Position numbers and translations under genes: made by a program. Below are positions 24,501 through 31,539 of a stretch of 64,000 bases of DNA, one piece after another. The notes under the pieces are model-generated. The model was not told where the DNA came from. It did no database searches and worked only from the letters and a program-made list of their open reading frames with translations. Source of the stretch: an uncultured Flavobacteriales bacterium (GTDB taxonomy: Bacteria; Bacteroidota; Bacteroidia; Flavobacteriales_F; PHOS-HE28); NCBI GenBank assembly GCA_937872175.1, contig CALMPI010000011.1, positions 1-64,000 of the forward strand, given 5' to 3'. Position 1 is the stretch's first letter. Every line of letters begins with the position of its first letter.

Positions 24501-27089
24501 GGTGTACGTGCCCCAGGCCCCGTCCTGGGCGGGTGGACGAAGGCCCGCATAGGTGCGATAGGGGTGGAGCACCACCTCCTGCTGGTCCATGCTGGCATCA
24601 CCACCGGGGTCGCTCACGCGGCTGATGACCGTGAGGCGCAGGGCCGACGGCGCACCGGCCGATGGCTTGAGGTCGAAGGGGAAGAGCACGAGCCCGCGTG
24701 CATCGGTGCGTCCCTCGAACACGACGACCTCGCCGTCGTTGAGCGCATGGCCGAGATCGTCGAACACGAAGCCATCGAGCCCTGCCGGTTCGAACGCGCC
24801 TGGGGCGAGACCCACGGAGACCACCACCGGTGAATGGACCGCCGGAGCACCGTGCAACCAGACGGCCTCGAGCCGCGTCACCCGTGGAAGCTGGTCGGCC
24901 AGCAGAGGGCCGGTTCCAAGGTCCAGCGCGATGCGCATGCGGTTGGGCTTCACCGTCTCGATGCGGAGCGACCGGTGAAAGGTGGCATCGCCCACCGTCA
25001 CCCTTCCCAGCCACAGGCCGGTGGGCGCATCCGGCGATGTGGCGCAGGGGAATCCGTATTGATCGCCCACCGCCTGTCGTCGCACCGTGCGCTGAACGAC
25101 CCGGCCGCTCGGGTCCAGCAGTTCGAACACCACCGGATGGTCCCTGGGCAACAGTGCATCACGGTCGTGGAGGATGAAGGCCAGGTGGAGCGAGTCCCCG
25201 GGCCGCCACACGCCGCGCTCGCCGAAGAGGTAACCCTTCAGCCCCTGGGGAAGCGCCCCACCGCCCACATCGAACGCGCTGAGGTCAAGTGCGGAGCCAT
25301 CGTCCACACGCAGATAGCCGCGCTGGTCCTTGGACCGGGCCACCACCAGGAAGGGCGTATGGGCCGGGGGCTCCAGATCGGCGAAGCCCAGGCCATCGGT
25401 GGTCAGCCGCCCCAGCGTGCGGAGCTGCAGGTCCAGCACATCCACCTCAGCACCGGTGACGGCGGAACCGGTGCGCAGATCGCTCACCACGACCCGGAGC
25501 CGGCCGTTCGCATCGCGCTTGGCCAGCAGACCGAGGTCGCTGGAGAGCACATTGCGGCTCACTTTCCTACGACCGCCATAGTAGCTGGATGAGCACGGGT
25601 TGTCGCGCTCACGATGGTCATAGTCATCAGGATACCATGGGTCGTCATCGTAGTAGTAGGTCCCTGCGCGATCGAAGAAGCTGTCGTCCAACGTCGGTTC
25701 CTCCGTACGGCCGGTCATCCAGGTTCCGGGGGACGGCGGTGCACCTGTGCCGCAGGGAAAGACGGATTGGTCCTGGCGGAAGCCGAGCTCCACCCTGTGG
25801 ATGGCTCCGGGTTCCGGGGAGACGAGCTTGTCGAGGTCGAGGAAGTAGCGGTTCCATTGACCCGGATCGGGGGCGTCCGTGCTCGTCAAGGGGACATCCT
25901 GCTCGGCCACCAGGCGCCCCACGCGGGCCAGCTCGTCGCCACCGGCCAGGTCGTTCACCTGCAGGAACTGCGGGATGTTGTCGGCATGCACCCGGATGAC
26001 CCGCACCGTCACCGCCCGGAGGTTCACCGCCTCGAAGGGGAGCTTGCGGCCCCCGGTCGTTGGCAGCACCACGCCATCGTCCGTGAAGCGCACGGCCGGA
26101 CCTGGTTCAGGGAAGCGCACACGGGTCGTCACATCCCGGTCGAGCGCGGTGCCCGATGCGGTGCGGAGGCCTGCGGCCGCGTACACGACCTGCTCACCAT
26201 GTTGCGGTCCGTCCGGATGCAGCACCAGGGTGTTGCCCTCAACGGCGATCCGCATCGCCGGTTCGCCGGTGATGCCGGCCAGGCCGGTCAGATCCTGCGC
26301 GGGGTCCGGCGGTTCGGAGAACAGCAGCCTCACCTGCTGCTCCCCGTCGAGCAGGGCGCGGGCGCTGAGCAGGGTGAAGCGGCCCGCCTCCGGAAGGTCG
26401 AGGCTTGTCCGGCCCTCGTCGCCGCTTCCGATCGCGGCCCCGTCCCAGATCAGCTCCACGGTGGTGGCGGAGGTGCCTCGGCGCACGCTGTCGGCCACCA
26501 GGTCATGCCGCCGGCCGTCAGGTCCACTGCTGACCCGCACCGGTACATCGCGCCCGTCCTGCCGGACGCTGAAGCATGCGGCTAGCTGATCGGCCCGGGC
26601 CTGATCGGCGGTGGTCACCAGCCAGGTGACGCTCTGCAGGCCGCCTCCCTCGCCATCCAGCGGAGCCACGTCCGCCAGGTCAACGGCGAGGTGCTGTTCG
26701 AGCGTGCTGAACCCGAAGCGGAAGGTGGACAGGTGTTCGGGCACCTTGACGATGGCCCCGAGCCGGAAGGTGACCGCATGGTCGGTGCCCGGCCGCAGCG
26801 CGTTGTCAGGCACGAAGGCCAGGGTGCGGGCATCGTGCCAGCGCACGGAGCCGTCCACCTCGGGATCGAGGTCGAAGAGCGAGGCGATCGTGCCTGCGCT
26901 CGTATCGGTGAGGGCAAGGCCCTCCGCCAGACGCACCAGCACAGGCGAAGCCGCCGAGACCGGTCCGGCGGTGAAGGCCGTGATGTATGGCGCGAAGGCG
27001 GGGTCGGGGCGGGGGAGCGGGGGGCGGCTGCACGCAGTGAGCAGGATCGCGACCGCCAAGGCCGCGGACCAGGACCGTGAACGGGGCAT
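21516..27089 (-). CDS. yfhM: Alpha-2-macroglobulin family lipoprotein (YfhM-like)
   Basis: A 1857-residue periplasmic protease trap, anchored by lipid through Cys20 (lipobox LTAC). The start at 27089 places the lipobox correctly; an ATG 12 codons upstream is less suitable. The domain order fits bacterial A2M: N-terminal MG domains, long A2M_N region, bait-like segment, A2M domain with VRQPLMVLATLPR, then the complement-like domain with the thioester motif CLEQ at Cys1402 (PHGCLEQT). The CLEQ motif means a reactive thioester able to couple covalently to attacking proteases is likely. Its usual partner, pbpC, lies at 13893-16250. Length and motifs look intact. Confidence 0.94.
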   Translation of the reverse strand: MPRSRSWSAALAVAILLTACSRPPLPRPDPAFAPYITAFTAGPVSAASPVLVRLAEGLALTDTSAGTIASLFDLDPEVDGSVRWHDARTLAFVPDNALRPGTDHAVTFRLGAIVKVPEHLSTFRFGFSTLEQHLAVDLADVAPLDGEGGGLQSVTWLVTTADQARADQLAACFSVRQDGRDVPVRVSSGPDGRRHDLVADSVRRGTSATTVELIWDGAAIGSGDEGRTSLDLPEAGRFTLLSARALLDGEQQVRLLFSEPPDPAQDLTGLAGITGEPAMRIAVEGNTLVLHPDGPQHGEQVVYAAAGLRTASGTALDRDVTTRVRFPEPGPAVRFTDDGVVLPTTGGRKLPFEAVNLRAVTVRVIRVHADNIPQFLQVNDLAGGDELARVGRLVAEQDVPLTSTDAPDPGQWNRYFLDLDKLVSPEPGAIHRVELGFRQDQSVFPCGTGAPPSPGTWMTGRTEEPTLDDSFFDRAGTYYYDDDPWYPDDYDHRERDNPCSSSYYGGRRKVSRNVLSSDLGLLAKRDANGRLRVVVSDLRTGSAVTGAEVDVLDLQLRTLGRLTTDGLGFADLEPPAHTPFLVVARSKDQRGYLRVDDGSALDLSAFDVGGGALPQGLKGYLFGERGVWRPGDSLHLAFILHDRDALLPRDHPVVFELLDPSGRVVQRTVRRQAVGDQYGFPCATSPDAPTGLWLGRVTVGDATFHRSLRIETVKPNRMRIALDLGTGPLLADQLPRVTRLEAVWLHGAPAVHSPVVVSVGLAPGAFEPAGLDGFVFDDLGHALNDGEVVVFEGRTDARGLVLFPFDLKPSAGAPSALRLTVISRVSDPGGDASMDQQEVVLHPYRTYAGLRPPAQDGAWGTYTAGRPHRFDLVSVDGSGRPAPDHPLKVQVLKVDEERWWHGAMDGPTSGRTGEGLRLVSTHDVVTDARGRGSVDVRLEATASGRYLVRVEDPASGHVAVVSIHVSANGTAVHTDRGKDPAATRLAIGTTRDRYAPGDEVELTIPSTYKGTAIVSLENGHRVVEITRIALTEGGTTHRFKATAAMMPNIHAHVTLLQPHAEVANDLPIRLYGVIPIQVEDPSSRLEPLIEAPAEIKPGREFTISVAEKSGRGMHYMLYAVDEGLLDLTRFRTPDPWASLYAREALGVHSFDLYDQVIGAFGVDAGRVLAVGGSDGGGPVDPSRIGRFKPVVLHAGPLSLAPGQRGTHRFTVDNYVGSLRVMVVASHPDGAYGNAERTVPVRQPLMVLATLPRVLGPDEAVDLPVTVFAMDKALREVSVKVDLSGAVTGDGALERVVRFERTGEQVIRFRLRARERTGAAQVNVTARAGTERASTRIDIGVRSPMLPITRSADGVVSPGEQLELSVEPIGTAGTNTAVVEVTSMPPLGLERRLRELLGYPHGCLEQTVSKAFPQLYLDELIDLSPALKEQVDADVGAAIRELASFQRGDGRFSYWPGGTHTDDWSSIYAGHFLLEAARTGHAVPAAMRTAWIGAQRNAARSWSPAVDGRSAFVQAYRLFVLALAGAAEPAAMNRLRSLPALEPMARWTLAAAYAELGRTDAASALTTGASVGIADYAELSGTYGSAVRDEALIAMSLLRSARLAEAGPVIMRIAERLGSEEWLSTQSAAFALMAVSRYTSAHGRNTGLDLVVTIDRKPTAVRSDRSAWRMTLEEPDRPHSVQVINKGTGMVFTRITRLGTPAQGLEHASSNGLAIRTTFTGSDGSVLDPAQLTQGTDVLLKVEVSHVGTEPVYSNLALTQIFPSGWEVRNARMEGLERFHTDSPYTHQDVRDDRVMTYFDLARGQKAVFHLRATAAYAGRYHFPGAQVEAMYDARIHARTQGGPVQVIVPGAEPQAGR

Positions 27090-27108
27090 CAGGCTGGGGG
27101 ATGTGCGG

Positions 27109-27117
27109 CAAAAGGTA
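27109..27117 (-). promoter_or_regulatory. Promoter box TACCTTTTG for the alpha-2-macroglobulin gene
   Basis: A minus-strand near-match to TAnnTTTG (one extra T) in the 72-bp gap after the SPOR protein gene. It leaves a leader of about 15-19 bases. Confidence 0.45.
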
Positions 27118-27161
27118 GCCGCCATCGCATCAACGGCAAGGCGCAGGAAGGAATTGCGGGA

Positions 27162-29231
27162 TCACGGCTCCGCCATCAGGCGGTCAGCCTCGTCGGCGCT
27201 GATGATGCGGTCGCCCATGGCACCCACGGTGAAGGCGTCGGTGAGCCCTTTCGCCTTCAACTGCTCCTTGGCGGCCTCGGCCTCGGCACGGGTGCGGAAC
27301 ACGCCGTGGAAGTAACGGACCGCATCCACGCTGGGCACGGGTGTCACGTTGCCGATCTCGATGTACTTGTCCATGATGTCCATGGGGACGTTGCCGGCGA
27401 AGGTGCCCACCTGCACCCGGTAGCGGATCAAGTTCTTGTCGATGCCGCCCACGGGTGTGCTGCGGAGGTCCTCAGGTCCTGTGAGGCGCGCGCCGGCCTC
27501 CTTGAGGCTCACCCGCTTCCCGTTCTTGAAGGCCACCAGGAAGGCGCCCTTGAAGCCTTTCAGCAGCATGTCCACCTTGTGCTTGGCGGCCGGGTTCACA
27601 TCGGTGAAGCTGCCTGTGTAGTAGCGGGTGAGGCCGTCCTCGCCTTCGATCACCACCAGGTCGGGGATGCCGGTGAAGATGTTCTTCGCGAGCTTGTTGC
27701 GGAAGGCCCCCAGCTGGACGCGCACCACCACATCCTCCGAGGAGGCGGGGCCATCGGTGCCATCCAGGCCGGCACCGGCCTTGCGCACCTCCTCGTCGAT
27801 GTCGATCAGCCGTCCGTCCTCCTCGGCCATCACCCGGCCATCGATCCCTTTGCCGCCCAACGCCAGCTGCCGCCGCAGGGCTTCGGGCAGGGCATCGTAG
27901 TTGCCCACCACGTAGAAGGTGGTGTCGCCCCTTTCCAGGGTGCGCACGTCCGGGATGCTCAGGATCTTCTGGATCAGGTCCTCGGGGATGCCCTCCATGT
28001 GCTCCCCGACCTTCACCACATAAGCGCGGCGTTTGGCCGCGGTGCCGGTGCGGCCGCGCGGACCAAAGGACTCCGCACGCGAGCGCACCATGTTCACGTT
28101 CGCCGAGTCCTTGTAGTTCAGCCAGGCCTTCAGCAGCGCCTCATCGGTCAGGGTCACCCCATCGGTGTCCACCGCGGCGCCCGGGGCGGTGTTCGGCTCC
28201 AGGTCGAGATGGTCCGGCACGCCATCCCCGTCGCCGTCCAGGGGGCAACCGTTGGCATCCACAGGCACGCCGGCGGGGGTGCCCGGACACTGGTCGTTCC
28301 AATCGGTGACGCCGTCGCCGTCCTCGTCATCGGCCAGGGCCAGCAGGTCCATCTCTTCGGTCGAGAGCGTGGGGCCTTCGCTGTCGCGTGGCTTCCGCGA
28401 GCCGATGCCGTAGCTCAGGCAGAACGAACTGAACAGGAACCGGTCCATCCGCGCGTCACCCTGGCGTTCCTCCCGGCTGTCCTGCGTGACACCGTCGATC
28501 AGGTCGGTGGAGGTGAAGTGCATGGTGGTGCCGATGCGGAGGTCGAACCGTCCGCCCAGGTGCATGCGCGCGCCGATGCCCACCGGGACCGCCCAGGTGA
28601 GCTCGGGGTATTTGCCGAAGCCGTCGAGGTCGAGCTCGCGGATGTCGCTTTCATAACTGTAGTCGCGCTGCAGCTGCACCGCATCGCCGGCCTGTGGGTC
28701 GCTCTCCTCCACGTCCCGGATGGTACCATCGCTCCAGTAGTGGTACATCCGTCCCTGCGCATCGAAGCGGTCCGTCTTGCTGAGGAACTCCACGGCCTCA
28801 ATGCCGATCGAGAGGTAGGGCTCCACCCTTCGGCCCGGGTTCAGCAGGTGGTGGAAGTTGTAGGTGAACTGGAACCCGCCTGTGGTGACGCGCGACTCGA
28901 AGTTGAGGTTGCGGGTGAGGCTGCGCTCATTGGCGCCCATGCGACCGTGCAGGGCGTAGAGCCCCACGTCGAGCCACGGGGTCAATGGCGTGCCGACGCG
29001 CAGTTCATAGCCCACGCGGGTCAGCAGCGGGCTGTATCCCTTGTGACCGTTCCCGATGTCGCCCAGGAAGGCGAACATGCCCACGCCCAGGCCGAAAGTG
29101 GGGCGCACGCCGTGGCGGCTGCTGTCCGCCTCCTGTGCGGCCGCGCTCCCGGAGGTCACACCCAGCAGGGCGGCCAGCCCCATCGCGAAGGTCGTGCGCG
29201 CGACGGGCCGGTGGCGGTGGCGGGGCAGCAT
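27162..29231 (-). CDS. Outer-membrane beta-barrel protein with TSP3 repeats and SPOR-like domains
   Basis: A 689-residue protein. The signal peptide ends near SAAAQEA. Residues ~40-290 look like an outer-membrane barrel (alternating strands, FGLGVGMFAFLGDIGNG). Thrombospondin type 3-like calcium loops follow (DEDGDGVTDWNDQCPG, DGDGDGVPDHLDLEP). The C-terminal half contains about four SPOR-like segments, each of the form YVVKVGEH, VVRVQLGAF or YRVQVGTFAG followed by an RYYTGSF- or RYFHGVF-like strand. SPOR domains bind denuded peptidoglycan, so this protein may link the outer membrane to murein. The promoter box ends 5 bases before the ATG. Confidence 0.85.
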   Translation of the reverse strand: MLPRHRHRPVARTTFAMGLAALLGVTSGSAAAQEADSSRHGVRPTFGLGVGMFAFLGDIGNGHKGYSPLLTRVGYELRVGTPLTPWLDVGLYALHGRMGANERSLTRNLNFESRVTTGGFQFTYNFHHLLNPGRRVEPYLSIGIEAVEFLSKTDRFDAQGRMYHYWSDGTIRDVEESDPQAGDAVQLQRDYSYESDIRELDLDGFGKYPELTWAVPVGIGARMHLGGRFDLRIGTTMHFTSTDLIDGVTQDSREERQGDARMDRFLFSSFCLSYGIGSRKPRDSEGPTLSTEEMDLLALADDEDGDGVTDWNDQCPGTPAGVPVDANGCPLDGDGDGVPDHLDLEPNTAPGAAVDTDGVTLTDEALLKAWLNYKDSANVNMVRSRAESFGPRGRTGTAAKRRAYVVKVGEHMEGIPEDLIQKILSIPDVRTLERGDTTFYVVGNYDALPEALRRQLALGGKGIDGRVMAEEDGRLIDIDEEVRKAGAGLDGTDGPASSEDVVVRVQLGAFRNKLAKNIFTGIPDLVVIEGEDGLTRYYTGSFTDVNPAAKHKVDMLLKGFKGAFLVAFKNGKRVSLKEAGARLTGPEDLRSTPVGGIDKNLIRYRVQVGTFAGNVPMDIMDKYIEIGNVTPVPSVDAVRYFHGVFRTRAEAEAAKEQLKAKGLTDAFTVGAMGDRIISADEADRLMAEP

Positions 29232-29236
29232 GCGGG

Positions 29237-29244
29237 GAAAGTTA
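29237..29244 (-). promoter_or_regulatory. Promoter box TAACTTTC, 5 bases before the start codon
   Basis: A minus-strand TAnnTTTC box; the spacer to the ATG at 29231 is CCCGC. It also lies just before the end of the preceding gene (29256) and predicts a leaderless or near-leaderless mRNA. Confidence 0.55.
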
Positions 29245-29255
29245 GCTTTCCCGGA

Positions 29256-30662
29256 CTATTGGACCCAGGTCTGGCTGGAGAGCATCAACGCCTCCTGCAC
29301 GGTGATGCGCTCGCCGTTGTTGTAGGCCGTGACGAAGGGGCCGGGCAGGTCGTGGCCGGCGGCCACCAAGGCGACACGCTTGTCCCGCGCCTCGCGGTAC
29401 TGGCTGTAGGTGCCCGTGGTGTACTTGATCCATCCTTCGTGGCGTTCGATGCTGAACGGTTCGTTGAACCGGTGGCGGTCTGCGAAGTACGCACGTCCCA
29501 CTTCGCGGTGCGCCGCAGTGATCTGGACCTTGTAGGCGATCCCTTTCTCGGGTGCGGGGATGCCTTTGGACACTGTCGTTCCGGTGGCGGTCGGTCGGCT
29601 GCCCGCACCTGATGGGGGGGGCGTCTCCTGCGCGGTCTCGGTCTTCCCTTCCTTGGCGGGCAGGTTGAGGCCGGGGTCCTGCGCATCGGTGGCGTTCATG
29701 CGGGCCTGGTCCTGCTGCAGGGCGCTGAAGGCCATGTCGCCGATGGTGAAGGTGGAGGAGCCGACGGCCACGCGCTGGGTCTCGTCGTTCAGCAGGTAAC
29801 CGAACTCGCCGGAGACCGTGTAGTCCCCATCGGGCTGGCCGTTCGCACGCAGCTTGTAGGCCACTTTGAGCTCCTGATCGGCGGGCAGGTTGAGCCACAC
29901 GAACTTGGCGATGCGGTCCTGCGTGGTGAAGATGGCCTGTGCACTGCCCTTCTCCATCGCGGTGAATCCCGCGGGGAGGTTCTCCTGGAGCTTGCCGAAG
30001 CCGCGGATATCACCCTTGCGGATCGTCACCTCCACGAGGAGTTCGCTGGCGGAGACGAGGGTCACCTTCCGTTCCACGGTGACACCGCCCGGACCCTGGC
30101 CAGGGGTCGAGGGCATTGCGACGGGTTCCTCGGCCGGCACGGGTGCCGCGCCGGCAGCGGTGACAACGTCGTTGGAGGCGTCCATCGGCTGGGTGATGGG
30201 TTCGGCGGCGGGTGCTGCTGCTGCGGCGACGGCGGGGTCGCCCATGACGGTGACGGTGGATGTGGCCAGGTCGTAGGTGCGCCGCTCATTGTCGAGGATG
30301 TAGCTGAAGCGGCCGTTGATGGGCATCTGGCCGCTGACCGTGGCGGAGGCGACCAGGTTGTAAGAGACCTTGAAGGTCGGTTGCGTGGGCAGCGACATCC
30401 AGATGAACTTGGCCTTCTGGTCGCTGAAGGTGAAGGAAGCGCCCTTCGTTTCGATGGCGGTGCAGGTGAATCCCTCGGGGAGATCGATCTGCAGCTTGGC
30501 GAAGCCACTGAGGTCGCCTTTCTCCACCGTAACGGTCACCTTGGTCTCGCTTCCCGGCATCACCGTCGGGGGCGCATCCTGCGTGATCTTGATGTCGGCG
30601 AGGAGGAAGATCTCGATGAGGAGGACGCCGATGAGGTCGACGAGGAGGAGCAGTTGGGCCAT
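29256..30662 (-). CDS. Membrane-anchored protein with duplicated unknown domain and SPOR-like C-terminus
   Basis: A 468-residue protein. Residues 2-23 are hydrophobic (LLLLVDLIGVLLIEIFLLAD), an anchor or signal peptide. Two homologous domains of about 100 residues follow, at ~25-140 and ~190-305; each carries VTVEKGDLSGFAKLQ or VTIRKGDIRGFGKLQ, then LPEGFT/LPAGFT, then KFIW/KFVW. They are separated by an Ala/Pro-rich linker. The C-terminus (from ~385) has a SPOR-like pattern (AYKVQITAAHREVG, GWIKYTTGTYSQYREAR, GPFVTAYNNGERI). The duplicated domain is not one I can name. It precedes the SPOR barrel gene by 24 bases, so the two may act together. Confidence 0.8.
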   Translation of the reverse strand: MAQLLLLVDLIGVLLIEIFLLADIKITQDAPPTVMPGSETKVTVTVEKGDLSGFAKLQIDLPEGFTCTAIETKGASFTFSDQKAKFIWMSLPTQPTFKVSYNLVASATVSGQMPINGRFSYILDNERRTYDLATSTVTVMGDPAVAAAAAPAAEPITQPMDASNDVVTAAGAAPVPAEEPVAMPSTPGQGPGGVTVERKVTLVSASELLVEVTIRKGDIRGFGKLQENLPAGFTAMEKGSAQAIFTTQDRIAKFVWLNLPADQELKVAYKLRANGQPDGDYTVSGEFGYLLNDETQRVAVGSSTFTIGDMAFSALQQDQARMNATDAQDPGLNLPAKEGKTETAQETPPPSGAGSRPTATGTTVSKGIPAPEKGIAYKVQITAAHREVGRAYFADRHRFNEPFSIERHEGWIKYTTGTYSQYREARDKRVALVAAGHDLPGPFVTAYNNGERITVQEALMLSSQTWVQ

Positions 30663-30702
30663 GGATCCGGAACGGTTTGCACGGCCCTTCGGTGGGCCTG
30701 AG

Positions 30703-30731
30703 CAAAACTACCCGGAGGCCTTGCGGCGCAA
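30703..30731 (-). promoter_or_regulatory. Promoter: TTG, 18-bp spacer, TAGTTTTG
   Basis: A full Bacteroidota-type promoter on the minus strand: TTG at 30731-30729 and an exact TAnnTTTG match at 30710-30703. The leader to the ATG at 30662 is about 36-40 bases. It drives the SPOR-protein genes. Confidence 0.65.
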
Positions 30732-30786
30732 GGAGGTGGTGGCGGGTCCGTTGCGAACAGCGCCATGTTGAGAAGGGGCGCGGCCG

Positions 30787-31539
30787 CTAGAAGTTCGGCT
30801 TCAGCATGTACTTGCTGTAGAAGGCATCGATCGCGTCCACGGCCTCCTGGGCCGTGTCCACCACGGTGATCAGGTCAAGGTCGGTGGGGTTGATGTAGGC
30901 GTTGCGGTCGCCCATGGTGTGCTTCACCCAATCGAGCAGACCTTTCCAATAGGAGCGCCCGACCAGGATGATGGGGAAGCGGCCGATCTTCCGGGTCTGG
31001 ATCAGGGTGAGGGCCTCGAAGAGCTCGTCCAGGGTGCCGAATCCACCGGGCAGCACGATGAAGCCCTGGGAGTACTTCGTGAACATGACCTTTCGCACGA
31101 AGAAGTAGTCGAAATGCAGGCTCTTCTCTTTGTCGATGTATGGGTTGGGGGCCTGCTCGAAGGGCAGCTCGATGTTGAGCCCCACGCTGGTGCCGCCGCC
31201 GCGCTGCGCGCCCTTGTTGGCCGCCTCCATGATCCCGGGACCTCCGCCGGTGATCACGCCATAGCCGTAGCCGGTGAGCAGGAAGGCGATCTCCTCGGCG
31301 AGCAGGTATTCGGCGCGCTCGGGTGCCGTGCGGGCACTGCCGAAGATGCTCACGCAGGGCCTGATGCGCTGCATGGCCTCGAAGCCCTCGACGAACTCGC
31401 TCATGATCTTGAATATGGCCCAGCTGTCGTTGGCCTTCACCTCGCTCCAGCCCTTCCGCTTGAAGGCCTTCCGGATGCGGCGTTCGCTTTCGTCCTGTGC
31501 GTGCTGTGCCGGCGCGGCCGGCTTCGGTGTGCGTTTCAT
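30787..31539 (-). CDS. LOG family protein (TIGR00730 Rossmann fold)
   Basis: A 250-residue protein with the Rossmann core and the signature PGGFGTLDELFE plus GVITGGGPGIMEAANKG, found in lonely-guy type nucleoside 5'-monophosphate phosphoribohydrolases. The family cleaves the N-glycosidic bond of (cytokinin-like) nucleotides, but the bacterial substrate is often unknown. It is longer than minimal LOG enzymes (about 190 residues) through an Ala/Lys-rich N-terminal extension, as in many Bacteroidota. Its ATG overlaps the uvrA stop by 4 bases (ATGA), so it is coupled to uvrA as the last gene of the long operon. Confidence 0.9.
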   Translation of the reverse strand: MKRTPKPAAPAQHAQDESERRIRKAFKRKGWSEVKANDSWAIFKIMSEFVEGFEAMQRIRPCVSIFGSARTAPERAEYLLAEEIAFLLTGYGYGVITGGGPGIMEAANKGAQRGGGTSVGLNIELPFEQAPNPYIDKEKSLHFDYFFVRKVMFTKYSQGFIVLPGGFGTLDELFEALTLIQTRKIGRFPIILVGRSYWKGLLDWVKHTMGDRNAYINPTDLDLITVVDTAQEAVDAIDAFYSKYMLKPNF

